Shown: one piece after another, positions 9,879 through 18,530 of the stretch
How the letters are laid out: each line of letters begins with the position of its first letter
Numbering within the stretch: position 1 is the stretch's first letter
NCBI RefSeq assembly: GCF_042648805.1
Contig: NZ_JBHRXZ010000017.1
Coordinates: forward strand, 248,001-312,000
DNA from: Azomonas tarimensis
Lineage (GTDB): Bacteria > Pseudomonadota > Gammaproteobacteria > Pseudomonadales > Pseudomonadaceae
Direction of reading: 5' to 3'
Length of the DNA: 64,000 nt
Translations under genes and position numbers: made by a program
Notes under the pieces: generated by a model
Seen by the model: the letters and a program-made list of their open reading frames with translations, nothing else
Told to the model about the DNA's origin: nothing
Databases searched by the model: none

Positions 9879-11584
9879 TGAAGTCCTCCATCCCCGATTT
9901 CGCCGATTCTGTAGCTGGAGCCATTCACAACATGTCGTATTCCTCGCCCCTGCGTTTGTCCCTGCTGACCCTGGCGCTGCTCCATGCCACAGCCGCCATG
10001 GCCCAACAGCCTCCGGATGCGGGCCGCATCCTGACGGAGCAGGCTCCTGAATTGGAACTGCCGAAGGCCTCGCCACGTTTCGACTTCTCCATCCCGCTGC
10101 CCGATGAGCCGCAGCCGGGAGGCCGCGAGGTACAACTGCGCAGTATCACTGTCAGCGGTAACAGCCTGTTCAGCGAGGAGCACCTGCTGACGGTACTCGG
10201 CGAGTATGAGGGGCGCTCGTTCGATCTGGCTGGTCTCAGGGGCCTGGCCAATCAGTTGACCGACTACTACCACGCAGCGGGCTATCCATTCGCCAGGGTA
10301 TTCCTGCCGGCGCAGACCCTGGCCGACGGCGCTTTGCGCCTCGAGGTAGTGGAAGGTCGTTATGGCCGGGTTGCCGCTCAGGGGGATCCTGCCCTGGCGG
10401 CGCAGGCGCAGGCTTTCCTGGCGAGGCTGCAGCCGGGCGAGGTAATCGAGAGCCGCGAGCTGGAGCGCGCTGCGCTGATCCTGTCCGATCAGCCGGGTGT
10501 ACACACCACGCCGCTGATCCGTCCGGGCGAGAAAGTCGGCACCGGCGATCTGCAGGTGCAGGTCGAGCGTGCCGAGCGCTTTTCCGGCGCGGTCGGGGTG
10601 GATAATCACGGTAACCGCTACACCGGCGAGCACCGTGGTTTCGTCGACCTGTATGCCAACAGCTCCTTCACCTTTGGCGACCAACTGAGCCTGCGCGCCC
10701 TCTACAGCAGCGAAGGCATGTGGTTCGGCAACATCGACTACAGCCTGCCGCTGGGCGGTTCCGGTCTGCGGGCCCGAGTCGGCTACGGACATACCTATTA
10801 CGAGTTGGGCAAGGAGTTTGCCGGTCTCGATGCCCGTGGCACGGCAAAGGTCAGCAGTGCCGGTCTCAGCTATCCGCTGCTGCGCTCGCAACGTGCCAAC
10901 CTTGGTTTGAGCGCGACCTACCAGCACAAGCAGCTGCGCGACGAATACCGTCAGGCCGATGTCGAGCAGGACAAGTCCAGCGATAGTGTCCCGCTGTCCC
11001 TGCAGTTCGATCTGCGCGACAGCCTGGCTGGTGGCGGCGTGAGCTTCGGCGCAGTCACTTGGACGCATGGGAAGCTGCGTCTGGACAGCCAGTTGAAGCT
11101 GGCGGATCGATTGACGGCGAAAACCGATGGTCGTTTCGACAAGGTCAATCTCGATATCGCACGTCTGCAGGCACTGCCGGCAGGGTTCAGCCTGTACGGC
11201 CGTTTCAGCGGCCAGTGGAGCGGCGATAACCTCGATTCCTCGGAAGATTTCGGCCTGGGTGGTCCGGGCGGGGTACGCGCCTACCCGGTAGGAGAAGGCT
11301 ACGGCGACCAGGGCTGGCTGACGCAGGTGGAGCTTCGCTATGCGTTGGGCGCGTTCAGCCCCTTCGTCTTTCACGACAGCGGGCGTGTACGCTTGGTCAG
11401 TAACCCTTGGTCGGATGTGAACAATCATCGCAGCGTTTCCGGTGCGGGCGCCGGGGTGCGCTTCAACCAGGGCGCATGGCAGGGCGAGGCCAGCGTAGCC
11501 TGGCGAACGGCCGGTGGCGACCCGGAGTCGGACAGTCGCGACCGTACACCGACCGTATGGGCGCGAGCGCAGTATAGTTTTTAA
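9878..11584 (+). CDS. TpsB two-partner secretion transporter (ShlB/FhaC family)
   Basis: Outer-membrane pore of 568 residues expected to recognise the TPS domain of the preceding protein and pass it across the outer membrane. A hydrophobic export signal ends near TAAMAQ (about residue 43). POTRA-like domains follow (about 80-225; motif LRSITVSGNSLFSEEHL), then a 16-stranded barrel. The conserved FGLGGPGGVRAYPVGEG segment near residue 463 corresponds to the F-G-G-x-V-R-G-Y signature of the family. The ATG overlaps the tpsA stop (TGATG) and has AGGAGG 7 bases upstream, so the two genes are translationally coupled. An internal ATG at 9932 would give a shorter signal peptide. The length is typical for the family. 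Confidence 0.93.
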   Translation: MKSSIPDFADSVAGAIHNMSYSSPLRLSLLTLALLHATAAMAQQPPDAGRILTEQAPELELPKASPRFDFSIPLPDEPQPGGREVQLRSITVSGNSLFSEEHLLTVLGEYEGRSFDLAGLRGLANQLTDYYHAAGYPFARVFLPAQTLADGALRLEVVEGRYGRVAAQGDPALAAQAQAFLARLQPGEVIESRELERAALILSDQPGVHTTPLIRPGEKVGTGDLQVQVERAERFSGAVGVDNHGNRYTGEHRGFVDLYANSSFTFGDQLSLRALYSSEGMWFGNIDYSLPLGGSGLRARVGYGHTYYELGKEFAGLDARGTAKVSSAGLSYPLLRSQRANLGLSATYQHKQLRDEYRQADVEQDKSSDSVPLSLQFDLRDSLAGGGVSFGAVTWTHGKLRLDSQLKLADRLTAKTDGRFDKVNLDIARLQALPAGFSLYGRFSGQWSGDNLDSSEDFGLGGPGGVRAYPVGEGYGDQGWLTQVELRYALGAFSPFVFHDSGRVRLVSNPWSDVNNHRSVSGAGAGVRFNQGAWQGEASVAWRTAGGDPESDSRDRTPTVWARAQYSF

Positions 11585-11767
11585 GGCTTCGAGGGCGCCG
11601 GTACGGCAACCTGTAGGCGTGGCCATGCCCGCGAGCCTTTCAATCCGCGTTCGCGAGCATGCCCGTTGCTGCTTCAGCGCTCCAGGTATAGTCCCGGCTT
11701 CGGATATGAGTTTCCTGCGGTCGATCGGCATGGCGCTCCGGCCATTCCTTGATTAGACTCACTCCCG

Positions 11768-11861
11768 TTCTTGTCGGGGTGCCTCGAAGAGGAGGCTGAG
11801 ATCGGCGCGTGCCGGATCCCGTTGAACCTGATCAGGTTGATACCTGCGTAGGGAACAAGAA
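11768..11861 (+). promoter_or_regulatory. TPP riboswitch (THI element) upstream of thiC
   Basis: The two conserved TPP-binding boxes are present: GGGGTGCC followed by GGCTGAGAT on the pyrimidine-sensing side, and CCGTTGAACCTGATCAGG followed by ATACCTGCGTAGGGAA on the pyrophosphate side. The closing helix P1 is TTCTTGT (11768-11774) with ACAAGAA (11855-11861). TPP binding is expected to lower thiC expression. A possible -10 element TAGACT at 11754-11759 would start transcription just before the aptamer, but its -35 is weak. Confidence 0.95.
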
Positions 11862-11863
11862 GT

Positions 11864-11881
11864 GCTCGCCGTGCGGCGGGC
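11864..11881 (+). promoter_or_regulatory. hairpin in the thiC leader, possible expression platform
   Basis: GCTCGCC pairs with GGCGGGC (one G-U pair) around a GTGC loop, three bases after the aptamer. No T-run follows, so a simple intrinsic terminator is unlikely; control of translation or Rho access would fit better. The thiC start is 70 bases downstream. Confidence 0.45.
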
Positions 11882-11951
11882 CCCTCTGCACCGCCCCAGG
11901 TGCCCCCGGCCCTTCAGGTTCGCTCCGACATCTTTCCCCAGGAGCCAGCCG

Positions 11952-13835
11952 ATGCGTGCCGAAGAATCCAAGAACCTCAGCGAGTCCGCCCAGGTCGACC
12001 AACAGTCGATCCAGCCCTTCCCGCGCTCGCGCAAGGTCTACGTCACGGGTTCGCGCCCGGACGTCCGCGTGCCGATGCGCGAGATCAGCCTGGACGTGAC
12101 GCCGACCGAGTTCGGTGGCGAGATCAACCCGCCGGTCACCGTCTACGACACCTCCGGCCCCTACACCGACCCGACCGTACAGATCGATGTGCGCAAGGGC
12201 CTGGCTGACGTCCGTAGCGCCTGGATCGACGAGCGCGGCGACACCGAGCGTCTGCCTGGGCTGACCTCCGAATTCGGCCAGCGCCGGCTGGATGATGCCG
12301 AACTGACGGCCATGCGCTTCGCCCACGTACGCAACCCACGTCGGGCAAAAGCGGGCCAGAACGTCACCCAGATGCACTACGCCAGAAAGGGCATCATCAC
12401 GCCGGAGATGGAATACATCGCCATCCGCGAGAACATGAAGCTCGCCGAGGCGCGCGAGGCCGGCCTGCTGACCGCCCAGCACAAGGGGCAGAGCTTCGGT
12501 GCGGCGATCCCAAAGGAGATCACCCCCGAGTTCGTCCGCGAGGAAGTCGCCCGCGGCCGCGCCATCATTCCGGCCAACATCAACCACACCGAACTGGAGC
12601 CGATGATCATCGGCCGCAACTTCCTGGTGAAGATTAACGGCAACATCGGCAACTCGGCGCTGGGTTCCTCCATCGAGGAAGAAGTGGCCAAGCTGACATG
12701 GGGCATCCGCTGGGGTTCGGACACGGTGATGGACCTGTCTACTGGCAAGCACATCCACGAGACCCGCGAGTGGATCATCCGCAACTCGCCGGTGCCGATC
12801 GGCACGGTGCCGATCTACCAGGCACTGGAGAAGGTCAATGGCGTCGCCGAGGACCTGACCTGGGAGCTGTTCCGCGACACCCTGATCGAGCAGGCCGAGC
12901 AGGGCGTGGACTACTTCACCATCCACGCCGGCGTCTTGCTGCGCTACGTGCCGCTGACCGCCAAGCGCGTCACCGGCATCGTCAGCCGCGGCGGCTCGAT
13001 CATGGCCAAGTGGTGCCTGGCGCACCATAAAGAGAACTTCCTTTACACCCACTTCGAAGACATCTGCGAAATCATGAAGGCCTACGACGTCAGCTTCTCG
13101 CTGGGCGACGGCCTGCGTCCGGGCTCGATTGCCGACGCCAACGATGCCGCGCAGTTCGGCGAGCTGGAGACCCTCGGCGAACTGACCAAGATCGCCTGGA
13201 AGCACGACGTGCAGTGCATGATCGAAGGCCCGGGCCATGTGCCGATGCACATGATCAAGGAGAACATGGACAAGCAGCTCGAATGCTGCGACGAGGCGCC
13301 GTTCTACACCCTCGGCCCGCTGACCACCGACATCGCCCCGGGCTACGACCACATCACCAGTGGCATCGGCGCGGCGATGATCGGCTGGTTCGGCTGCGCC
13401 ATGCTGTGCTACGTCACCCCCAAGGAGCACCTCGGCCTGCCGAACAAGGATGACGTCAAGACCGGCATCATCACCTACAAGATCGCCGCGCATGCTGCTG
13501 ATCTCGCGAAAGGTCATCCGGGCGCCCAGGTGCGTGACAATGCGCTGTCCAAGGCGCGCTTCGAGTTCCGCTGGGAGGACCAGTTCAACCTCGGCCTCGA
13601 CCCGGACACCGCGCGCGCCTACCACGACGAAACCCTGCCCAAGGAGTCGGCCAAGGTGGCGCACTTCTGCTCCATGTGCGGGCCGAAGTTCTGCTCGATG
13701 AAGATCACCCAGGAAGTGCGTGACTACGCCGCCGAGAACGGCCTGACCGAGGAGCAGAAGGCCATCGAGGCGGGTTTCAAGGAGCAGGCCGAGCGTTTCC
13801 GCGATGAAGGCTCGGTGATCTACAAGCAGGTCTGA
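11952..13835 (+). CDS. thiC: phosphomethylpyrimidine synthase ThiC
   Basis: Radical-SAM enzyme of 627 residues that rearranges aminoimidazole ribotide into HMP-phosphate, the pyrimidine half of thiamine. The full ThiC sequence is recognisable, including MHYARKGIITPEMEYIAIRE and, near the C terminus, the CSMCGPKFC motif (about 573-581), whose three cysteines bind the [4Fe-4S] cluster. ATG 11952 has AGGAG 8 bases upstream and gives the length I expect for Pseudomonas ThiC; a longer frame from 11862 would run through the riboswitch leader and is rejected. The gene stands alone behind a TPP riboswitch. Confidence 0.98.
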   Translation: MRAEESKNLSESAQVDQQSIQPFPRSRKVYVTGSRPDVRVPMREISLDVTPTEFGGEINPPVTVYDTSGPYTDPTVQIDVRKGLADVRSAWIDERGDTERLPGLTSEFGQRRLDDAELTAMRFAHVRNPRRAKAGQNVTQMHYARKGIITPEMEYIAIRENMKLAEAREAGLLTAQHKGQSFGAAIPKEITPEFVREEVARGRAIIPANINHTELEPMIIGRNFLVKINGNIGNSALGSSIEEEVAKLTWGIRWGSDTVMDLSTGKHIHETREWIIRNSPVPIGTVPIYQALEKVNGVAEDLTWELFRDTLIEQAEQGVDYFTIHAGVLLRYVPLTAKRVTGIVSRGGSIMAKWCLAHHKENFLYTHFEDICEIMKAYDVSFSLGDGLRPGSIADANDAAQFGELETLGELTKIAWKHDVQCMIEGPGHVPMHMIKENMDKQLECCDEAPFYTLGPLTTDIAPGYDHITSGIGAAMIGWFGCAMLCYVTPKEHLGLPNKDDVKTGIITYKIAAHAADLAKGHPGAQVRDNALSKARFEFRWEDQFNLGLDPDTARAYHDETLPKESAKVAHFCSMCGPKFCSMKITQEVRDYAAENGLTEEQKAIEAGFKEQAERFRDEGSVIYKQV

Positions 13836-13844
13836 GTTGGCCAG

Positions 13845-13868
13845 GCCGGCAACCGCTAGGTTGCCGGC
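13845..13868. terminator. perfect hairpin between convergent thiC and chemoreceptor genes
   Basis: GCCGGCAACC pairs perfectly with GGTTGCCGGC around GCTA. It lies 9 bases after the thiC stop and 10 bases from the stop of the convergent chemoreceptor gene. No T-run follows on either strand, so it is either a weak or Rho-assisted terminator or a 3'-end stabiliser for both transcripts. Confidence 0.55.
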
Positions 13869-13878
13869 TCGGGCTCAC

Positions 13879-15816
13879 TCAGAGGCGGAAACGCCCCACC
13901 TGGCGCTGCAGCTCGCCACCCAGGCGCGCCAGCTCGATGCTTGAGCTGGCGGTCTGCTCGCTGTCGTTCACGCTGCGCTCGGTTTCGTCGCGCACCTTTA
14001 CCACGCTGCGGCTGATCTCCTCGGCCACCGCGCTCTGCTCCTCGGCCGCCGCGGCAATCTGCTGATTCATGTTCTGTACCAGCGATACCTGCCCACTGAT
14101 GGTGGTCAGTGCCTGGTTGGCACTGCGCGCCAGGTCCAGGGTCGCTGTGCTCAGTTCGCGGCTTTCCTGCATGGTTCGGGCAGCGTTCTCCGCGCCCGAC
14201 TGCAGGGTTTCGATCAGTTCCTGAATCTCGCGGGTCGACTGCTGGGTGCGCTGGGCCAGACCGCGAACCTCGTCGGCGACCACCGCGAAGCCGCGTCCGG
14301 CGTCCCCGGCGCGGGCCGCTTCGATCGCCGCGTTGAGGGCCAGCAGGTTGGTCTGCTCGGCCACCGAGCGGATCACCGCCAGCACGCTGCCGATGGATTC
14401 GCTGTGTTTATGCAGGCCGTCCATGGCCTGTGCCGAACGGCTGACCTGGCCGGCCATGCGGTCGATCTGCTGGAGCATCGCATTGACCGCGCGGTCACCG
14501 TCATGCGCCTGCTGGCCGGCCTGCTGGGTAGCCTCGGAGGCCGTCACCGCATTGCGCGCCACCTCCTGCACGGTCGCTGCCATCTGGCTGACGGCCGTCG
14601 CGACCTGATCGGTTTCCTGCTTCTGGCTGGCAATGCCGAGACTGGCGCGTTCGGTGATGTTCGACAAGCCGTTGGCGGCCGAGGCGATTCGCGTCGCGCT
14701 GTCACCGATGCTGCCGATCAGCTCGCGCAGGTTTTGCCGCATGTTCTGCATGGCGCGCTGCAGCTGTCCCAGTTCATCCCGGCGAGCGCTGTTGATTTCA
14801 CCGCTGAGGTCGCCCGTGGAGATGGCCTGGGCAAAGCTCAATGTTTGTTGCAGCGGGCGGGTGATCTGCCGGGCTATCAACCAGGCGGCCAGGGCGCCGA
14901 GCAGCAGGGCCACGGCTGTCAGGCCGCCAAGTTGCATATTGGCCAGCCGTTGACCGGCGGCCAGGCTGTCTCGCTCGAGGTCGAAAAGCGCTCGGCTGTG
15001 GCGGCTGACTGCCTCCGAACTGGCCTCCAGGGTCTGCCGCGCGCTGGCGGTGTCCAGCATCGCTTGTTCGAGGGCTTCGAGGGCGTTGCTGAAGTTGGTC
15101 AGCATGCCGTCGATCAGAAACAGCTGGCTGCCAAGGCTCGGCGGCAGTGACTTGCGGAGTCGCTCGACTGTCGCGCCCACGGTTGCCAGCGAAGCCGCGG
15201 TGAGTCCAGCGGCCTCCGGGTCCGGCCGGTAGAGCAGCGACTGGGCAAGCTGGCGGCTGTGCTGCAGCTGACTGTCGAGCTGGCCAAGGCCGCGGACATG
15301 ATCCATGGCGCCGCTGAGGTCGTCGCCGAACTCGAGGGCAGAGAATGCCTGGCGCTGCAACGAACCGAGGCTGAGGGCGGTAGCCTCGGCGTTCTGCTGA
15401 AGCGTGTGCTGGGCCTCCTCGCGCAGGGCCCTGGCCTGTTCGAGGGATTCGAGGGCTGAGGCGTAACGGTGAACTTCAGCCTGCAACCCGGCAAGCGCGT
15501 CCTGTCCCTCGGTGCCGTCCAGCCATTCGGCCAGTGCCTTGATCCGCTCGTCCATCGCTTCGACTGCCTGCTGCAGGGCTGCCACCTGCTGGTCATCGCG
15601 GTCGTAGATCACGCGCAGCTCGAGGTTGCGCACCGCCAGCGCCTGCCGGTCCAGGTCGCTGACCCGATTGAGGTTTTCGCTGCGCTTTGCGGTCGCGGAC
15701 AAGGCGCCCAGGCCGATCAGCATCACCAGCAAGGTGAGCATGAGCACCAGGCCAAAGCCCAGTCCCAACTTTTTCCCCACCGATAAATCGTTGAGGCCTT
15801 CTTTCAAGGAACCCAT
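13879..15816 (-). CDS. methyl-accepting chemotaxis protein
   Basis: Inner-membrane chemoreceptor of 645 residues. Membrane segment one is about 17-39, the periplasmic helical sensor region about 40-295, membrane segment two about 296-316, followed by HAMP (about 317-370) and the long signalling coiled coil. The hairpin tip EQTNLLALNAAIEAARAG and the following GRGFAVVADEVRGLAQR are intact, so it should couple to CheA and CheW. The sensor region of about 255 residues is long and all-helical, consistent with the helical bimodular (HBM) class typified by McpS, but the ligand cannot be read from sequence. There is no C-terminal CheR-binding pentapeptide. GGAG precedes the ATG. No flagellar sigma-28 promoter was recognised upstream. 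Confidence 0.95.
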   Translation of the reverse strand: MGSLKEGLNDLSVGKKLGLGFGLVLMLTLLVMLIGLGALSATAKRSENLNRVSDLDRQALAVRNLELRVIYDRDDQQVAALQQAVEAMDERIKALAEWLDGTEGQDALAGLQAEVHRYASALESLEQARALREEAQHTLQQNAEATALSLGSLQRQAFSALEFGDDLSGAMDHVRGLGQLDSQLQHSRQLAQSLLYRPDPEAAGLTAASLATVGATVERLRKSLPPSLGSQLFLIDGMLTNFSNALEALEQAMLDTASARQTLEASSEAVSRHSRALFDLERDSLAAGQRLANMQLGGLTAVALLLGALAAWLIARQITRPLQQTLSFAQAISTGDLSGEINSARRDELGQLQRAMQNMRQNLRELIGSIGDSATRIASAANGLSNITERASLGIASQKQETDQVATAVSQMAATVQEVARNAVTASEATQQAGQQAHDGDRAVNAMLQQIDRMAGQVSRSAQAMDGLHKHSESIGSVLAVIRSVAEQTNLLALNAAIEAARAGDAGRGFAVVADEVRGLAQRTQQSTREIQELIETLQSGAENAARTMQESRELSTATLDLARSANQALTTISGQVSLVQNMNQQIAAAAEEQSAVAEEISRSVVKVRDETERSVNDSEQTASSSIELARLGGELQRQVGRFRL

Positions 15817-15969
15817 ACCGCCGTACTCCCAATCGTGAACCTCCGAACGTGCAAGAATCGCCCCAGAGAGGAACAGGCAGGCATACGTTTTGTCAGTTTT
15901 ACGACGAGGCCATGGGGACGGGGGATTGGCGCATCGTGGCGAGGCGCCCGGAGATCTCTATCGAGGTGG

Positions 15970-15995
15970 CCAGAGGCCCTGAAACGGGGCTCTGG
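15970..15995 (-). terminator. imperfect hairpin after the hslVU-DUF971 transcript
   Basis: CCAGAG and CTCTGG pair as the outer stem, with an inner CCC/GGG stem and one bulge, 20 bases past the DUF971 stop on the minus strand. There is no T-run. The remaining 198-bp space to the chemoreceptor gene shows no gene. Confidence 0.3.
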
Positions 15996-16014
15996 CATGT
16001 GGGCCTGCCTTGTT

Positions 16015-16389
16015 TTAGAGCATCAGGCGGACGGCCGAGACATCCGGGTCACGGGACTTTCCGGCGGCAGCAAGCGCCTCGAGGTAGGACTGCCACAGCT
16101 TGTCCCGTTCGGTGGCGAGCTCCCAGAGGTAGTCCCAGGTGAAGAGCCCACTGTCGTGACCGTCGCCGAAGACCAACTTGAGAGCGTATTGCCCTGCGGG
16201 TTCGATCTTGTCCAGCGTGACCTGCTGCTTGCCGAATTGGAGCACCGGCTTGCCGTGGCCCTGGACCTCGGCGGAGGGCGAATGCACGCGCAGGAATTCC
16301 GCGCTGAGGTCGTAGGTCTCGCCCGGCCCGTAGGTCAGCGACAGCGTGCGAGAAGCCTTGTGCAGATTGATGGCGGTGGGGATGGGCAT
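16015..16389 (-). CDS. DUF971 (gamma-butyrobetaine hydroxylase N-terminal-like) protein
   Basis: Small soluble protein of 124 residues made of a single DUF971 domain, the fold that also forms the N terminus of gamma-butyrobetaine hydroxylase. Family-typical features are the YGPGETYDLSAEFLRVHSPS segment and the C-terminal DGHDSGLFTWDYLWEL segment. Standalone members are linked to iron-sulfur or metal metabolism in some organisms; its function here is not established. An upstream GTG at 16398 exists, but GGAG is only 2 bases from it, so ATG 16389 is preferred. It follows hslU by 90 bases on the same strand and is probably part of that transcript. Confidence 0.88.
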   Translation of the reverse strand: MPIPTAINLHKASRTLSLTYGPGETYDLSAEFLRVHSPSAEVQGHGKPVLQFGKQQVTLDKIEPAGQYALKLVFGDGHDSGLFTWDYLWELATERDKLWQSYLEALAAAGKSRDPDVSAVRLML

Positions 16390-16479
16390 GGGCGTCACAC
16401 TCCGTGCGGGATAAAGTCCGATAGCGGCGCTGGAGGCTGAACGATCACGTCCTCGTTCAACCTTCGGACATTGGCTGCG

Positions 16480-17826
16480 TTAGAGGATGTAGCGTGACAG
16501 GTCTTCGTCTTCGGCCAGCTCACCCAGGTGGGCGTTGACGTAATCGACATCGATCCGGATCGGCGTACCGCTGTGCTGGGCCGCCAGGTCGCCGGCACTG
16601 AAGGATACTTCTTCGAGCAGGCGCTCGAGCAGCGTATGCAGGCGGCGCGCGCCGATGTTCTCGGTCTTTTCGTTGACCTGCCAGGCGATCTGCGCAAGCC
16701 GCTGGATACCGCTCTCGACAAACTCGATGCCCAGCCCTTCAGTCCGAAGCAGCTCCCGGTATTGCTCGGTGAGCGAGGCGTGCGGTTCGGTCAGGATGCG
16801 CTGGAAGTCCTCAGGCGAGAGTGCCTTGAGCTCGACCCGGATCGGCAGGCGGCCCTGCAGCTCGGGGACCAGGTCGCTGGGCTTGGACAGGTGGAAGGCG
16901 CCGGAGGCGATGAAGAGGATGTGGTCGGTCTTCACCATGCCGAGCTTGGTGTTGACCGTGCTGCCTTCGATCAGAGGCAGCAGGTCGCGTTGCACGCCTT
17001 CGCGGGACACATCCGCGCCGCTGGTGTTGCCGCGCTTGGCCACCTTGTCGATCTCGTCTATGAACACGATCCCGTTCTGTTCCACAGCTTCGAGGGCGCG
17101 GCTCTTCAGTTCTTCTTCATTGACCAGGCGGGCGGCTTCCTCGTCGCGGACCAGCTTGAGCGCTTCCTTGACCTTCAGCTTGCGGCTCTTCTTGCGACCC
17201 TTGTTCATCCCGGAGAAGAGGTTCTGTAGCTGGTTGGTCATCTCCTCCATGCCGGGGGGCGCCATGATCTCGACGCCGGCCGGCATGTCGGCTACTTCGA
17301 TCTCGATGTCCTTGTCGTCGAGCTGGCCCTCGCGCAGGCGCTTGCGAAACAGCTGGCGGGTGTTGGAGTCCTCGCTGCGTACCGGTTCCTCGCTGAAGCC
17401 CATGGCCGGGCGTGCGGGCGGCAGCAGGGCGTCGAGGATACGCTCCTCGGCCGCGTCCTCGGCCCGGTGACGCATCTTGTGCATCTCCTGCTCACGCAGC
17501 ATCTTCAGGGCCGCGTCGGCCAGGTCGCGGATGATCGACTCCACGTCACGACCGACGTAGCCCACCTCGGTGAACTTCGTGGCTTCGACCTTGATGAAGG
17601 GTGCGTTGGCCAGCTTGGCCAGCCGGCGGGCGATCTCGGTCTTGCCGACCCCGGTGGGTCCGATCATCAGGATGTTCTTTGGCGTGACCTCCTGGCGCAG
17701 CTCCTGGGGCAGCTGCATTCGCCGCCAACGATTGCGCAGGGCGATGGCGACGGCGCGCTTGGCATCGTCCTGGCCGATGATGTGGCGGTTGAGTTCGTGG
17801 ACGATTTCGCGGGGCGTCATGGACAT
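16480..17826 (-). CDS. hslU: HslU, ATPase subunit of the HslVU protease
   Basis: AAA+ unfoldase of 448 residues that feeds substrates to HslV. Walker A GPTGVGKT is at 56-63, Walker B with FIDEID in the middle of the protein, and the intermediate I-domain between them. The sensor region GARRLHTLLERLLEE and the C-terminal tail ending RYIL, which inserts into HslV to activate it, are both present. The ATG has GGAG 7 bases upstream. It lies 19 bases behind hslV in one heat-shock operon. Confidence 0.98.
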   Translation of the reverse strand: MSMTPREIVHELNRHIIGQDDAKRAVAIALRNRWRRMQLPQELRQEVTPKNILMIGPTGVGKTEIARRLAKLANAPFIKVEATKFTEVGYVGRDVESIIRDLADAALKMLREQEMHKMRHRAEDAAEERILDALLPPARPAMGFSEEPVRSEDSNTRQLFRKRLREGQLDDKDIEIEVADMPAGVEIMAPPGMEEMTNQLQNLFSGMNKGRKKSRKLKVKEALKLVRDEEAARLVNEEELKSRALEAVEQNGIVFIDEIDKVAKRGNTSGADVSREGVQRDLLPLIEGSTVNTKLGMVKTDHILFIASGAFHLSKPSDLVPELQGRLPIRVELKALSPEDFQRILTEPHASLTEQYRELLRTEGLGIEFVESGIQRLAQIAWQVNEKTENIGARRLHTLLERLLEEVSFSAGDLAAQHSGTPIRIDVDYVNAHLGELAEDEDLSRYIL

Positions 17827-17845
17827 GCGGTTACTCCGGAGCGGA

Positions 17846-18382
17846 TCAGTTGATGGAATCCAGCTCTTCGATGGTCAGGTTCTGGTTGGTAAAGACGCAG
17901 ATGGCGCCAGCGATGTTCAGTGCTGTCTCGGCGATTTCCTGGGCGGACATCTCGTCGCTGCCTTTCTGCAAGAGTGCCAGGGCTGCCGCCTGGGCGAAGC
18001 CGCCGCCCGAGCCCATGGCGATCAGGTCATGCTCGGGTTGGACCACGTCGCCGTTGCCGGTGATGATCAGCGAGGCATCCTTGTTGGCGACCGCGAGCAT
18101 CGCCTCGAGGCGGCTGAGAGAACGGTCGGTGCGCCAGTCCTTGGCCAGTTCCACTGCGGCCCGAACAAGATGCCCCTGATGCTTTTCCAGTTGCCCCTCG
18201 AAGCGCTCGAACAAGGTGAAGGCATCGGCGGTGGCCCCGGCGAAACCTGCCAGTACCTGGCCATGATAGAGACGGCGGACCTTTTTCGCGTTGCCCTTCA
18301 TGACGGTGTTGCCGAGCGAAACCTGGCCGTCGCCGCCCATGACGACTTTGCCGTTGCGGCGGACTGAGACGATGGTGGTCAA
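17846..18382 (-). CDS. hslV: HslV, peptidase subunit of the HslVU protease
   Basis: Threonine peptidase of 178 residues related to the proteasome beta subunit. After removal of the initiator, the protein begins TTIVSVR, exposing the catalytic Thr. GDGQVSLG and GSGGGFAQAAALAL are family signatures. The start codon is TTG, with GGAGA about 7 bases upstream; no in-frame ATG fits the known N terminus. First gene of the hslVU operon, behind an RpoH promoter. Confidence 0.98.
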   Translation of the reverse strand: MTTIVSVRRNGKVVMGGDGQVSLGNTVMKGNAKKVRRLYHGQVLAGFAGATADAFTLFERFEGQLEKHQGHLVRAAVELAKDWRTDRSLSRLEAMLAVANKDASLIITGNGDVVQPEHDLIAMGSGGGFAQAAALALLQKGSDEMSAQEIAETALNIAGAICVFTNQNLTIEELDSIN

Positions 18383-18402
18383 GGGAAATCTCCAACTGGC
18401 TG

Positions 18403-18417
18403 GGGCGCCTGGCGCCC
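18403..18417 (-). promoter_or_regulatory. 5'-end hairpin in the hslVU leader
   Basis: On the minus strand GGGCGC pairs with GCGCCC around a 3-base loop. Given the -10 element at 18428-18435, transcription should begin near 18421, so the hairpin would sit about four bases from the mRNA 5' end and 20 bases before the hslV start. From memory, a 5'-terminal stem-loop stabilises hslVU mRNA in E. coli; a like role is inferred. Confidence 0.6.
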
Positions 18418-18427
18418 GGTCGGAGTG

Positions 18428-18456
18428 ATATGGGGTGGCCGCTGACCGATTTCAAC
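18428..18456 (-). promoter_or_regulatory. RpoH (sigma-32) heat-shock promoter of hslVU
   Basis: On the minus strand the -35 element GTTGAAA (18456-18450) is followed by a 14-base spacer and the -10 element CCCCATAT (18435-18428). The consensus is CTTGAAA-N13-14-CCCCATnT, so only one base of the -35 differs. It sits 46 bases before the hslV start. Confidence 0.93.
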
Positions 18457-18530
18457 AGTGCCCCCCGGAACCGGTGAACGCTGCTGCCAGCTCCTGTAGA
18501 AGCTGACCGCAGCGCCCTTGCGGGACAGGG

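Noticed and set aside
7503..10076. 857-residue open frame on the minus strand
   Set aside because: It is antisense to the tpsA repeats; the repeated GC-rich codons keep the reverse frame open. The predicted protein is a simple reflection of the repeats.
11862..11951. Upstream extension of the thiC frame
   Set aside because: It overlaps the riboswitch leader hairpin; ATG 11952 has a good ribosome site and gives the expected length.
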